In this document: positions 1 to 13,366 of the stretch, piece by piece
How the letters are laid out: each line of letters begins with the position of its first letter
How positions within the stretch are numbered: position 1 is the stretch's first letter
NCBI GenBank assembly: GCA_029204225.1
Contig: MU832018.1
Coordinates: forward strand, 1 to 64,000
DNA: 64,000 nt
Direction: 5' to 3'
Source of the DNA: Diphasiastrum complanatum
Taxonomy: Eukaryota > Streptophyta > Lycopodiopsida > Lycopodiales > Lycopodiaceae
Made by a program: the position numbers and the translations under genes
Notes under the pieces: generated by a model
The model's database searches: none
Told to the model about the DNA's origin: nothing
What the model saw: the letters and a program-made list of their open reading frames with translations, nothing else

Positions 1-68
1 ATCGTCAGACATCTGATTACAATTATTTTCCAAATGAATGCCAGATGCTTGGTCAGGGAGTAACTTAC

Positions 69-3000
69 TTTTCGACCTTGTGTCAAGAAAAGTTTGGGAT
101 AGTTCTTCAGAACCTTTTGCACTTCTTCCGCAAGTGCTCGCCAATTCTGAAACAAGAATGGATTGAATTATTAGATATAAACCCATTGGAAAGCAGATGA
201 TACTCACTTTCATCTCATTTTGACATAAGAGTACTTTAAATAAATAGAGACGAAAAGAGGCTACATGTTGGGGAGATTAATCTGATGCATTTCTTTCAAA
301 ATAATGTAAGAAAAGTTACATCAAGTCCTACTGTTATAAATGTTGTCAGTGTTGATTTATAAAGACACCAGAGATTTTTCAAATTCATATTGGAAATGTC
401 ATTCCATTGAGGTGATGGTATTATAGATGCATATCAATATCAAATTGCTCTGCAGGAGGTAGGTGTCACACAGATGCCTCTTTCACAAAATGCTTCCACA
501 AAAATTTGAAGTACGAGCCAGAATAAATCCCACTTGAAGAAATACTGCCAGAGCAGAGCATACATCACCCGTCTAACCCCTTTGGTCACTTTTGAAAGTT
601 CTATAAGCGAACATATTTCCAATGACTTCAATTTATTCAAGAAGAAAAGGAAGATAACGCAACACAGATTCAAAAAATACCAATACACAATCTATATTTG
701 AAACAATGATTCGGCAACAAGAGTTGTTAACATGCCTATTAGGTCTATTACGATTTCGAACAGTGACACTAGCCACATATGTCAGGCAGTAATGTATCTT
801 CACTTGCCATCACCAAGATAATCAAATTATTGATTCTTATGATTGAAGTCTAATGCCAAACCGAAAAAAACTCTTAAAGAGGATGTTGGTGCCCCTGAAA
901 GTTTTATCATCCCCATGAACTTTCAATTGACAGTTTCAGCTAAAAAAGATAAAAAGTACCCGCTGCGACTTCTACACAAGGCTTCCCATGAAATATTAAT
1001 GACAGTTTTGGATGGAACCAAAATCCAAATGCAGCCATCAAAAATTTCCTAGGGAGGCGAGTTTCCAATGAATTTCAGAATTTATCCAGAGCATGCCCAT
1101 AGCATTAATCTGAACACTTCAGATCTGAATCATACCTCCTCCTTGACTCGTCTGAAATGTATGGACACACAAAATTTGTTGTGCTCAATTTTTGCTCCTT
1201 GAATGTTCTTTGACCTCTGCTCCAATGCTTTGCAGACCTATAATCACGTTTATCAAAATAAACAGACAACTCTAGCTGGCTGGTAAATGTAAAACTGTTA
1301 ATACTTCATATATGAAATACCTGGGGCTTTGAAAGTAGATGCATCATCATGATAGACTTTGCATACACTAAATATGATCATCTAGACATCACAGTTTTGA
1401 GTTATAAATATTGAAGAATGTTCTCTGAGGGAGAATTCAAAAGTACCAGATATATAGACTTCAAATAATCACTAGTAGACTGGTGCTAAGATTAATAAAT
1501 TCTTTCAAAAGGTATGCCACGTCAAACTTCAAATTTTCCTTTACGATTTAGACTGGTGCTAAAATTAATAAATTTTCTCAAAAACTATGCCACGTCAAAC
1601 TTCAAACTTTCCTTTACGGTTTGGAAATTAATAAATTCTTTCAAAAGCTATGCCACGTCAAACTTCAAACTTTCCTTTACGGTTTAGACTGGTGCTAAAA
1701 TAATAAATTCTTAGAAGACTATGCCACGTCAAACTTCAAACTTTCCTTTACGGTTTAGAAAAGATATAAATACAAGTTTACAGGTTCCACCTGAATATCA
1801 GATTGCTTCAGCACAGATAATTTTAAGACCTTGTAGAGCACGATTATGCAACATGACCTACAAAATACCTCATTCATCATCGGCAAAAACTCACTAGCGG
1901 GTTGAGAAAAAACAATTTCATTTCCCTGCATTCACCCAACAATCAAAACTCTTGTCACCACAAGTTTCAATGTTATGACAGGTAGTTAAAACAGATAATA
2001 TGAAGGGGAAATAAACTGACGCCTTTAAGAATTTCTATTGAAAAACTTACACTGAGCCCAGTAAGATTTTTTCTTTTGGTAGTTGTATGCCTGAAAACTT
2101 GAGAACTGATACTGAACCTATTTCCTAGGTCAGCGACTCAATTCTCACATCTTCACTTGTTAATAGACATTTTAAGATTACCCTAACAGTTAGATTTATC
2201 TCTCTTCACGGGACGCCTGAGACACCAATCTAGCTCTTCCACACTTGGATCCATTAGACATATATAGTGCAATTGATAATCCTATTCCCTGGTTTTCAGA
2301 TTCTTCTTCAAAATATATTTTGAAGCATCTTCAGTGCATGTAATTTTGTAGCAATTTTTCTATGACATTGTACTGACAGGTTATTAGAGTTTCGTTTCAT
2401 TATTGACATCAATTTATTTATTATTGGATCCCTTGGGGTGGGAGGCCTCAATAGTTTGTGTTCTCTCACAAACTTGTATATAGGAGTCCATGCACTCTTT
2501 TGGCCGAGTGATTGTCTGGAGGTCGTTGCTTCACATTTAGAGAGTAGCTTGAGGTAGCAGTAGCTGTCATCGTTCCCTCTTCTTTGAAAGTTTTTCATAT
2601 ATAAAATCAAGAGTAACATAACAAAGTCTCTATGGAGTCAATATTTCAAGAAACAGCTATAGCTCAAAGAACAGCTAAAGCTACATGAGCAGCTGATAAA
2701 ACAAATGAAAACCTGGGGTTTTGTGGACAAAACAAACCTTTTCATCCATGCCTCTAGTGCCATCAACTTTCACGCCATTGCAACCCTCGGCAGGTCCCAT
2801 AATGTCCATGCCATGGCTGCCGGCATAGAAAAGTTCGGCTAATTGCACAAATTCGTACACCTGGAAGACCATCGACTCAAATAGAGTGAGCATATCTAAG
2901 TGCAAATTGGGCTAATTGCACAAACTCGTAAACTTGAAAACCAGCTCTGCCACCGACCTAAGCGAACAGGCATTTGCTAGCAAAATGTATTCAAATCAAA

Positions 3001-4636
3001 TGAACTTTCATATCCACGCTAGTGATTCTTGTTTCACAACGTAAATACCTTGGAAACTCATCCCAATTGCTGAAATTCTCTTCATCGACGTGGAATTAAA
3101 TCAAATTTCACAATGCAGAAGTAAATCTAGTCAATTACTTATAATGAAATCATTCACAACCCTATTTTCCATTGATATTCTACACAAGGGCATCGTAGTT
3201 TGAAAAATTTTGTTGACTGCCACATTTTCAGAGCAGGCTACTATGTAAGTAAAAATTCTGTTGTAAAAATTCTGTTGTGTCGGAGAAAATAAACACCTTT
3301 AAACATGACAGAAGTTTCAACACTGCGATTGCAGAAAGGTGATAATACTTCCAAACTGAAACTAGAGGCAAAAGGATAGAATCCCCAAGTTTCGTAATAT
3401 GCAGGCAGTTCCATCCTGAACCGTCGGGACTGCTGCTACAAACTCGATACAAGCAAGCATACTTTAATGATTTGGACCTAAGCTGTAAAGTATCCTATTC
3501 ATCAGCAACAAGTTCACCAAAGGAGTTATATTCTAACCTTATCTCTGCTTCTTCCACTGATAATAGCTGTTGGGAAATGCGTTGCAACTTCTTTAACAGC
3601 AGCTCGCATCTGATTAAAAAGACAATTACAACCAGTCGTGATATTGAGGCTGTGTTATGAAAGAAAAGTTGTGTGCATTTAATAGAAAGTTTAGAAGTGG
3701 TTGAAAACAAACGAAAGCACAAATACGCAAACATTCATGGATAGAGCAGACTATAATGCATAAATAATTATTGTGAATTTGTGATCAACAAAATTACAAA
3801 ACATTATAAGGGATTTTAATAACATGATTATTACATACTCAGGAATAAAATAAATCGAACTAGAAATTTTGGCGATCAAGAGAACATATTGAAATGCTTC
3901 AGTACATACCGCATCAGACATGTATGCACGATCTGGATCTTCAACTATAGGAGACAAAGTGCCGTCATAATCTAGGAAAAGTGCAACTTGCTTTCCCTTT
4001 CCAGCCTCCATCATTTTCTCAAAATTAGCCAGCGCTGATGGATGTTTGGCCTACAGTAGAACAAAAATGGACTTTAAGTTGGATGGTGCAAGGCGTGCAC
4101 TGAATAGATCTTACACAATTTCAAACCACTGCGTGGTACTTACATCCCCTAACAAATGAAACTTGTATTGCCAATTCTGACTGAGATCATGACCAGAAAA
4201 AAAATCCCAAATTTCTAGACAACCGAAAGTAAGACAATGAAGCTGCATCTTTATATCGTGTTCCCTGCGACGGACTCTGAAGTCCGAGCACATGAATACT
4301 TACGACCCAATCGATGTATTGAGCTTCCAAAACAGCCTGTCTCGATCCATTAAAATTCGCAGATTGCAAAGTTGCTGCACGAGGAGGAGACGCTGCTTTC
4401 ATAGCCTGTAACCAACCGCTGACCATAGCAAGATCACTCTGACGTGTATGTGGTTTTCTTTGAGACGAAAGCGAAATAGAGGCCGCTAAAGCTGGGGTAA
4501 TTGTTGGTGACTTGGCTGAACGGCAGGAGTAGAGGGGAGAAGAAGCAGCCAAAGATGACAAAGAGGCTGCTGAAATTTTCGAGTAAGGAGATGCTGCATC
4601 TTTATGCACCCCTGTTTGCTTAGATTTCAGCGCCAT
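69..4636 (-). CDS. TPP: Trehalose-6-phosphate phosphatase, 7 exons, 3' end outside window
   Basis: This enzyme removes phosphate from trehalose 6-phosphate to give trehalose (HAD superfamily, normally cytosolic, sometimes plastid or nuclear). I placed the exons by family similarity and GT/AG borders, all in phase 0: 4304-4636, 3910-4050, 3538-3609, 2738-2860, 1869-1925, 1136-1237 and 69-146, giving 302 codons. Exon 1 (111 aa) is a variable Ser/Ala-rich N-terminus ending YIDWV. Exon 2 continues AKHPSAL and holds the nucleophile motif [16 protein letters not shown]. Exon 3 ends SGRSRDK, exon 4 has SHGMDIMGP, exon 5 [10 protein letters not shown], exon 6 [12 protein letters not shown] and exon 7 [12 protein letters not shown]. 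The last acidic motif (GDDRTDEDAF in the family) must lie left of base 1. The start at 4636 is the first ATG of the frame before the conserved region. Introns are 253-989 bp. I see no break in the visible part. Confidence 0.93.
1478..1756. repeat. Intronic minisatellite, about four 63-73-bp units
   Basis: Four near-identical units lie in the TPP intron between exons 5 and 6. They start near 1478, 1551, 1623 and 1687. Each carries the core ATGCCACGTCAAACTTCAAA followed by TTTCCTTTACG. The third unit lacks the leading ACTGGTGCTA. Confidence 0.85.
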
Positions 4637-5101
4637 TTCACCACGAACGTCTGCCTTGCTCCACTGAGATCACACTAAATAAATCTTCGTCTTTCCAGAT
4701 CAATGTACTATCTATATTATTCTTCAGTCACTGTAGAACTGAATTTGGTTGCTATAAGCACGCATTCCTGGATCAGAAAAAATCGCTGTGGCCGAGATCA
4801 GGCTTCTTTCCTGCACTCAACACAATAGATATTCCACTTCATCACTTATCAAGCGACATACTTGCTACGGACCAAAACGTCCTTGGTTGCATTTCGTCAC
4901 GAAGTATAGTCAAGCCAATGGCGTGGCAATAAAACTGCAAAGCATAGCTTGTGAATGACACGTTAAACGTTATGCAAAGATATATCTTTTCCTCCAGGCT
5001 CGGAGTATAAACTTCTAGGGCTTTTCCCTACAAAAGTAACGTTCTGCATAGACTTATTGTCGCTTACGTATTAGAAACTTAAAAACGGAATATCTTCTGT
5101 C
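4637..5101. other. Upstream flank of TPP, no gene seen
   Basis: This is the region 5' of the TPP start codon on the minus strand. It probably holds 5' UTR or leader intron. No open frame of interest was seen. Confidence 0.5.
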
Positions 5102-5178
5102 ATCAGATAGGTGAAAGAGAGCGGTTTATCAGATGGGTGAACGAGAGCGTCCTGTCGTCAGATAGGTGAATGAGAGAA
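5102..5178. repeat. Short tandem repeat, three 22-bp units
   Basis: Three copies of a unit like ATCAGATAGGTGAAAGAGAG lie at 5102-5123, 5128-5149 and 5157-5178, separated by 4 and 7 bases. Copies differ at two or three positions. Confidence 0.75.
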
Positions 5179-5415
5179 GTCTTAGTCGTCTGCATTTAGT
5201 ATTTTTTTAAGCGAGCCACAGTTACAGATTTGTAATTGACAGATAGGTATATTAAGTTACTTCCTCTGTAACTGTAAAAATCCACGATAATTGCAGCACT
5301 CGTAACTTACATGACAGTATGTCTCGCTTAAGTTAGGCATGATTGTGTCAGAGAGATTCTGAACTAGGAAAAATAACTGCCCAAAAATACTAGACAACAC
5401 TTCTGGATGAGTTGC

Positions 5416-5589
5416 ATGGCTGCTAATCTGCTAAGAGAGAAGCAAGTGTGGTAAAATAAACTAAGTCTACGTTTATGTGAGAACAAGGATAGCCCTTAAC
5501 AATGGCTACTAATCTGCTAAGAGAAAAAAGCAAGTTTCGTAAAATACAGAAAGTCTCTGTTTCTGTGAGAACAAAGCTAGCCCTTATCA
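5416..5589. repeat. Tandem duplication of about 87 bp
   Basis: Units 5416-5501 and 5502-5589 both run from ATGGCTRCTAATCTGCTAAG to GCTAGCCCTTA or GATAGCCCTTA. They differ by scattered substitutions and a 2-base indel, so the duplication is not recent. Confidence 0.8.
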
Positions 5590-6929
5590 GTGACTAAAAT
5601 ATGAATACGTTTATCAATCCGAGTACACCCACACCTTATTGCTTTATCCTCGTCACAGAAAGAAACTACAAAACAGTACTCTTGTGCTCACAGAGAATCC
5701 ACCCAAATACCTCACGTGCTGTCAGCGTAGCAATTCCATCGGGCACTGCATCAATGTTCCAAACTTACTATTCTGTGGACTATCGACCGCGCTAATATTG
5801 GATCTTGGAACAATCTTGCAATCGGCATTCCACAGAGTGTAGCCGTTTCAAAATCAGATGTAAATTGGCTAAATGAATGACTTTCTCACTATTTGCCGGC
5901 AGATGCTTCCTTTCGCTCGTTACCGTAATCGTCGCAGTTTCGAAGCCATTGAAGAGTCTCGCCACAGTGATTATTTACGGCGCCTCTCCCTGGTAACTAG
6001 TGATTTGCCATTTTTGTAGCGAAAGTCTGCGAACATTGCCAAGGAAACCCTCAAAATCATACCGACAGTTCCCTCCAAAAAGCCTTGATGCTGATAATGA
6101 AAGCCAAAACGCATAGAAAAAACATTGTGAAGACGATACTAGAAATGACAGTTCTCATACGGAGTGAGGCACAGATGAATCATGGAAAAAGGCAACTGAA
6201 CACAGACAACACAGACATAGGAGCGTTACAATCTTTACGTTCGAAGTATTTTACAAAGCGAACCAAAGCTGCGTTATAAGAAAGTCTTCGATTCCAAACA
6301 GCTAAAAATAGACATCTTCATCGTCAGCCAATCATTGATGCAGAACGAGCGGGCATCTGCCAAGTTAGAATTTAATGGACAAAGTGAAATGTAGAGTACT
6401 ACTGAAGTTCCTCCAAATCTTCCTCAAAATTTGCAACAATTATCAAAACATTGGTGTAAAAGGTCACGTACAAATATATGAGACGAGTAAAAGATCGGGC
6501 ATAGGCTCTAGTGACAGTTAACCTATAACTTACGATATCTGCCAGTATGATAAACAAATGTCTGAACCAAAAAGAAGCTCAGAAAGAACAATTGCCTAAA
6601 CGAACAAGGTCTAAGACGAGTAGTTGAAGAACTGTGCAAAATTGAGCCTTCATGAAGACACCAATATGTAGTCAGATTAATTTGCCTGCACTCGGGATTC
6701 AGTGGGTTGCCACTTATTGGAACAGAATCATGAAAAGCGTCAGATATCAGCAGATTCGCAGCTGTTGCAGCAGCATTGAACCAGTCAAGTTGCACACTAA
6801 AATGAAAAACAAATGAGGGCAAACCACGACAGGCTACTACTACGCGATATCCTGAACGCTGAATACAACAGCCATTTGCAGGAACAGAAAGAAACTCAAC
6901 GTCAGAAGATAAAATTAATAACCTTATTG
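5590..6929. other. No gene recognised
   Basis: About 1.3 kb with only short chance open frames (up to 99 codons) that show no recognisable domain. It may be a leader intron of TPP if the promoter is near 7150. Confidence 0.4.
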
Positions 6930-7165
6930 CTAGCTAGCAAGAAGCACAACTGAATGCCGCAAACGAGAATCGTCTCACGAATTGCAGTAGTGAGAAACAA
7001 TTGCGCAGCGCAACGAGAAGCGCCAATCACTAGATGGACCGATCAAATGAATGGATCGCTGTGAAAACAGCTCCTCGGTGGCTAAAGATGGCAGAGAGGA
7101 GAAATGATGAGGCCCCTCCCTCCCTCCTCTCTCCTTTTATTGTATCATATTACGATTTAGAACGG
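6930..7165 (-). promoter_or_regulatory. Candidate minus-strand promoter and leader exon
   Basis: Read on the minus strand, a TATA-like CAATAAAAGG (about 7132-7141) is followed by a CT/GA-rich stretch (about 7070-7130) and then a GC-balanced segment down to about 6930. This looks like a plant core promoter and 5' leader. The only minus-strand gene downstream is TPP, about 2.3 kb away, so it would need a leader intron. The placement rests on composition alone. Confidence 0.25.
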
Positions 7166-8141
7166 TCCGGATTGGCTGCAGAAAGTTGAAGCAGCCACTT
7201 AATACGAAGCCTTCACTACAACGGCCTCCCTTTCCTCTGATGCCATCTTAAAGCCTTGCTGCTCAGTACGATGCCTACAATTATAGGACAATCATAAGAA
7301 CTAGGAACCTTTTTATGAGAATCCCTCCCATTCTTAAAACAGAACCTTTTCCTTCTCCCAAAACCACCCACAAATAGAGATTTTATAGTGCGGTTGGAGC
7401 AGACGGCAGCAACTCTTTCGATTCCCTCATTCCAGATTATCTCAAGTTTCTAGTTAAGGGAAAATGTAGGGTGGCTGTTCCGACGTACTACGGGAAGGCC
7501 AGGCTGGGGTTTATAATGGCGGGGGTACAAATCCACGCCAACTCAAGAAAATGACCGTGCCTATGACCAGCGTTACATACGTGGCAAAAATATGATTATG
7601 TCGAATAATATTTCTTTTTCTGAGACCATAATAATTCCATTGGTCACTAATCAATATCATTAGTGGGGGGGCCAGGCCGGCCGGCCGGTGGCCGTGTCGC
7701 CGATTTCATTTCGCCCAATCATCCACCATCGATTTGGCAAATTGGCGGCTAAGCAACCCTAACTTGCCAACAAAACAAGAACAAAATCTGAGGTGCTCAT
7801 ATATCGTCTGCTCTGCGCGGCATGTAATTGAGTCATGACCACGCGGCATGTGATTGGACAACTGCCCATGACCACGCGGCAGCCTTCAGTTCCCTATACG
7901 TGCGGAGTTTTCAAGGAACGGCACCACCGACACGTCATGTCCGGGGCCCACCATCCCGACTCTCGAGAGCCACGTACTTTGAGATGGCCTCACGCCCAGC
8001 CGGTCAGCTGTCCCTATCCACCATCTTGGCCGGTCACTTTCCTTCTTTGTGCTCGCACAACAATATTACGAATTCATTTTCTCTGAATGGGGAATCCCAT
8101 TTATTAAACTTAAAGCTGTAATTTAAGGTGGTTTAGTTTAT
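7166..8141. other. No gene recognised; GC-rich patches
   Basis: It contains a short GGCCGG run near 7671-7690. Two overlapping open frames at 7828-8121 show no domain and are likely chance. Confidence 0.4.
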
Positions 8142-8680
8142 TCACCCAATATATTCCAATGAATTTTTTTTTGAAATTTTAACACGGGGCCTTGGGGGTG
8201 GGGGGGCAGGCCTGCTTGAGGGCCCTCGGGCAGGCCCCGACCAGCAAAGAAGCTTCGGGCCTTCCCCTACGTAATGCCATTGTGGAAGGTTTTTTTTTTT
8301 TTTTTCGTATTTTGGCCGTACAATACGGCCGTACGCGTGGACCAGTTTCTTTTCTTTCTTTTTTGGTTTTTTATCCGTTTTTTTTTTCGCAAATTTTTTT
8401 TCGTTTGGTGGTGGAATGTGGATGTGGACAGCCAATGACGGGCTGCCACAGCACATGCAAATTCCACCGGAGAGAGGCGTGCATTCCACCGGAGAGATGA
8501 GAGAGAATGACATATTCCTAGGAGAGAGAAAATTGGATGGACATTATGCTCCTGGAGGTGGTCCCAAAATACAAAGGACACCTGAGCACAAGGCATTACG
8601 ATTGGCGTTGGACACTTGTTTGGGTAGCGTTCCAAAAGCCAACAAAATATAGGAATTGAACTGGCATCTATTCTCAAAAA
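8142..8680. other. GC-rich and homopolymer-rich block, possible repeat relic
   Basis: This block mixes G-rich sequence (8185-8260), T runs (8290-8304 and 8340-8400) and a short duplicated phrase, ATTCCACCGGAGAGA, at 8461 and 8481. Open frames on both strands overlap but resemble nothing known. An old transposon relic is possible. Confidence 0.3.
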
Positions 8681-11600
8681 TCATATCATGAAAATTTTGA
8701 GTTTGTTATATAGGCAAATAAACTCTTTAATAAGGAGTAACCTTTTAAAAATCAAGACTTTTCAAAACATTCCGATTTTTTGAGGATAACTCGAAAAAGG
8801 TTTCTTGAATAGTGTTCTACATGTTTTTTTTTTTTCTAATAGACCGAGTTGTCATCAGTTCGTTATCTATTCATGTATTGATTTTAGGACTTGCAAACCA
8901 TATATTTGTTGGAGAATAAGTCCTTAAGTACCACACATACAACATTGGCTCGCTAGTGTTGATATCCAATTGATAATCAATGTTCTACTTCGTAAATAAA
9001 TGCCATATACTTTGTAGTAAGTAAACAAGGAGTTTTTTTGTACTTGGCAACGATAATTCTTTTATAGGGTTGGCTACTGCTCATTGTAATATACCCTACT
9101 AATAATAAACATTACACTTGTAAATAAATGCCATATATTAAGATTTTTGTCAATATTCATAATACGTAGAAGATCAAATTAGAAATTTTCACAAACTCAA
9201 GATTGGCAACAAAATTTGGTTAAGAAAAAACTAGTAAACAAAACTAACGATATCAAAAATTACTATCGAGTCCAAACTCTAGGTCCCTCTCGTCAACCCA
9301 ATCGGGCATTCGATGGCATTCATTTGTTAGCGCTTATGACAACCCTACAACATTTCAAGTTCTAGGTTGCAGCTAACACCTAGTGCTTGCACTCCAATAT
9401 GTTGTGAAATCAATGTCTCATTTTTTATGAAGACTTTGATGTCTCCTTCATTACCTACCATACTAACACAAAAACGGCGAGCTTCAAAGTTACATAACGT
9501 TTCCGTGGAAGGTTGAATAATGCGCCATGCAATTATGTAATAGAAAGGAAACTCAATTGTGATTTCACATCAGAGAAGGCCCTCATCTCTAGCCCTGCGG
9601 TTGGCAAAAGGGCCTTCCACCACAAGCTAGCACTCTTGGTGAAAGGTCCTTTTCTGAGGTAAGGGCCTTAGACCGTGACCTTCTCCCTCATACAATTATC
9701 TACTCTCAGCACTCACTCAGCCAACCTCAAAAAAAATTGCAATTCTTCCTAAGCATATTTTATTGTCATCTTGAAATAGTTCTCTTATAAAATGTTCTTA
9801 AGAATCGATTAGCCCAAAACAAAGTGCATTATTGTTGATTATAGAGAGTTCAACAATTGGTTTCTTATTATAAAGAATGATTAAGAGGTTGAAAATAAAT
9901 TGTGGGGTGTCTATCCATGCTCATGTTTTGATATTGTTGCTTTGTTGGAATTCTAATAATGAGTGTTGTGTTTAGATGTGAAAGGTAAACTTTGTTAATT
10001 GCCATCGTTTATTGTAGTAAGTTGTATTATACTTTAGTAGAAAATAGGTTAAAATATTAAGTTATTTAAGTGCTAAAATTTGGACTTTTGGGCTAATTTT
10101 GAATTTGCACTTTTGGAAAGTTGTAGGTTTTTTAAGCTTAAAAAAACATTTAATGGTACAACTACCTAGCCTTTGGCTTTGATGTGGGGCCTATTAGGGA
10201 CTTGCAAGTTGGAGTGGGGCTTGCATTGATTGAACACTACAACTAAAAAACTATTTTTAGCTCTCTAGCATTTAGACACAAATGGTGTACATGAGAACAG
10301 TTGGCAAATAGCATGAGTTTGTTGGATTTATGTGATGTGGCAATTTTGAGGGGGAATTAGCTGGAATTGCCTTGGGATTCTTGGGACATGAACAATATAT
10401 TTAAGAATTATGCATGCTTGATGTAAATAATTATTGGCAATGTAAAACATTTGGGGTGCACATTTTGCATCTTATCGTGCCAATTAATGAAAAGGACTGA
10501 ATTGTCTTGGGAATGCATGATGCTTGAGGCACGGAGAGTTTGTTGCCTATTACAAAATTGACATAGTTTGTGAAAACATCTGTCACAAATCTTTGTATCT
10601 ATTTAAGTGGTTGGCAACATCATGACCTCATTGCAATACAACTTTTGCAATTATTTTAGTGCACACAAGCTATGCTCCCAGTTGCTAGGTCATTTTTGCA
10701 TGAACTTGCAACCATCAAGTTTTTGGATCTCTTAGTGTTTCAATTATGGTAATGCATATTTTTGGCTTGTGATCAACATAGTATTTGTATAGGTGACAAG
10801 ATGTTGACCACCAAATAACCATTCTAGCTTCTACTCAAGTGGTTCAAAGTTTCTTCCTATTTCAATCCCCAACCATACATTCACATATTTATATGATTAA
10901 ATATGATACTTCCATTGAATGCCATAGTTTTTTTAAAAATGTTATTATAATACAATAGTCAACGCCTTGATTCAATCAACTTTACTATGCATCTATGCTT
11001 TTGTTTCGTATATTTCACTTCAATGCAACACGCTTTATAGTAGAGCAAGGATCCCATGCTTGGTCTAGTGCCATGTGCATAACTATGACCCCTTGAACAT
11101 GTAGTGTTTGCCATAATGCCAAATATTAAGATGTAAACATGTTGATTAGTAGAGGAAGATTCTAGAGTATTGCCTTCTTTTACATGTTATGAGTTCATAT
11201 GCATGTAAATTGTTGAAAGATGTCATCACAACAAAGTTCTTATCTCATGAATTTTCTTGTATTTCTTGATTTTGCTCATAACCAAATAGTTTGAATGTTT
11301 GAATTTACTTGTCTAGATATTTATTATTGTTGCAATTTTTCTCTTCTATCTTTTCATTCTTTTTATCACATATTTTTGTTGTATGAAGGTTTTTACATCT
11401 TTTACTTGAGTGATGTTGTTATATGCATTTCTGTACTCTTCATAGCTCATACTTTCTATCTACTTTCACATAGAAAGTTGTTTGATATATTCTAAAGCCA
11501 TAAATGCCTTTACCCATCTCTATCATGTAGAGTTATTGTTGTCTATGGGTGGATGAATATTTGAGTCCAATGATGTCCATTTCTACCGATAAGTACGAGT

Positions 11601-13061
11601 ACGAATACGTGGTTGTTTCTAATCCAACACTTTATGGGTTCTTCTTTTGCAATATAGAGATCTGTATTTGGATAGGCATGAAGACATCAAAGATTCATTG
11701 TTCCACCATGGTATGCAAGCATGTATATTCAATGCACTTTGAGTCTTAAGACAAAACCATCCCCTTTATAAGTATACAAAACCATTCTATTTATAGGTAT
11801 AGCATGTACAACAACTATGCTACCAAATGTTTTTTCTAATAGAATCTAGTTCCATAGTTCAATAATTGAAGCATACCATCCAACCTTCATAATGTAGAGT
11901 GATATTCATTGGTTTCAAACTTGTGATGGTTATATCACACAATTGATATGGTAACCATATAAATACAAAGTGACAAGATGGAAATGAATAGCTGGTGAAG
12001 TGAATGTCATACACAAGAAAAAGAAACTTCCATGATGCTATCAAGAATGCAAAAAAACATTTGAACATATGAAAGGTTTTCAAGTTCAAAGGGATGTTGA
12101 AATTTCCCTAGTTTTAAGACACCCCAAAGAGTGACGGTAGACTTTTCAATACTTATCATAATAATAGAAAAGGTTATTTTTGAAAGTTTTTGCTAGGAAT
12201 ATGTTACTTATGATGAAAGATGTTATAATCAAATTCAAAATGAGCCATCTACATGCCAATATTTGAAATCGTTAGAAAATGAGTTCTAAATTCATGCCCT
12301 TCATAAAAAGACAATCTATTTGCAACATTGCTCTAGAAGATAAAATGAAATGTCAAGATAAAGCAATTTAAAGTATAATCTTTTGTAGATGCAAGGTAGT
12401 TGGCTAAAGTCCAAATTGGGTTCTAGGTTTTAAAATTCCTATCAGGGTATGAACTGTTCTCATGGTTGGCAAACGAATGGTTTGAAGTTGAAATTTAATC
12501 TCTCTCATTGTAGCCCAATCGGAGAAGAGTTGGCATGATAGTTGGTAATAGGCTCTAATCCTAGTTGCAGTAAGCTAGAAGCCTTTTTTACTCCAAGCTT
12601 GACCACACATCTTGGCATATGTACAATACAAACATTGTACATAATTATGCTAGTGCATCTAAGTGGTTAAAACAAAAAAGTCAAACTTTATTAAAGTAAA
12701 TGCGCGGCTTGGTGTCCTCAGGGCCTTCCTGTTGAGTTTCCTTTACATGCAAGTTTCAATACCCCAGTCCACGGGATTTGGGCGCTCGGTATCCCTATTG
12801 GTACCCCTGACTTTGTGGCTTCTTCTTTGTAGGACACTTTGGATGCACATGTTCTCCACGCTGATTTGCTACCAAGGCTTGGAAATTCTCAAGTTGCTCT
12901 AGGGATTCTCACACAGCGGCCAAGTTTGTTAGATTTCTTATGCTCAGTCTTAAACAAATCGTTCAAGTAATGAGCATCCTGAAAACCGAAGGCCGACTAC
13001 ATGTTTTCGAACCTTCACATTTTTCCGTTTAAATTTTTTTTTTGCCTTAACCATTTTTAGC
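8681..13061. other. AT-rich intergenic DNA, no gene seen
   Basis: About 4.4 kb with only short open frames of low-complexity translation, for example a Phe/Tyr/Cys-rich frame at 11295. A phrase TAAATAAATGCCATATA occurs twice (near 8993 and 9120). No promoter, RNA gene or transposon terminus was recognised. Confidence 0.5.
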
Positions 13062-13232
13062 ACCTTAGCCTTTTTCGCACCTTAGTGATAAAAGTGACAC
13101 AGTGGCCAAGTGGCCAAAATGCCTTAGAAACCATTCTTAAGACACCTTCGCCTTTTTTGCCTTTTTCACCCCTTTGCGAAAAATGCGACAAAGTGGCTAG
13201 AATGCCTTAGAAATCATTTTTAAGGCACCTTC
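13062..13232. repeat. Two diverged units of about 80 bp
   Basis: Two copies (about 13062-13148 and 13149-13232) share the order CCTTTTTC..., AGTGGC..., ATGCCTTAGAAA.CAT and TTAAG.CACCTTC. They pass directly into the shorter repeat that follows. Confidence 0.6.
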
Positions 13233-13366
13233 AGCTTTTTCGGTTTTTTCGCTGCCTTTAGTCTAAGGCACCTTCGACATTTTCTCTGTCTTTAGTCTAA
13301 GGCACCTTCGGCATTTTCGCTGCCTTTAGTCTAAGGCACCTTCTACTTTTTCGCTGCCTTTAGTTG
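13222..13366. repeat. Minisatellite, four units of 34-43 bp
   Basis: Units start at AAGGCACCTTC at 13222, 13265, 13299 and 13333. Each ends in TTTCGCTGCCTTTAGTCT or a close variant. Periods are 43, 34 and 34. Confidence 0.8.

Noticed and set aside
843-1052. 69-codon plus-strand frame inside the TPP locus
   Set aside because: It lies in a TPP intron, opposite strand, and has no domain.
1478-1756. CRISPR-like direct repeats
   Set aside because: Units are contiguous minisatellite copies without unique spacers, in a plant intron.
3472-3734. Frames overlapping TPP exon 3 in other frames and strand
   Set aside because: Shadow of the real exon 3538-3609; the TPP frame has conserved motifs and splice sites.
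8142-8677. Several overlapping frames of 78-136 codons on both strands
   Set aside because: Low-complexity Lys or Phe runs from T/A tracts; they contradict each other and match nothing.
11295-11749. Two 66-codon frames as small genes
   Set aside because: Phe/Tyr/Cys-rich chance translation of AT-rich DNA, no motif.
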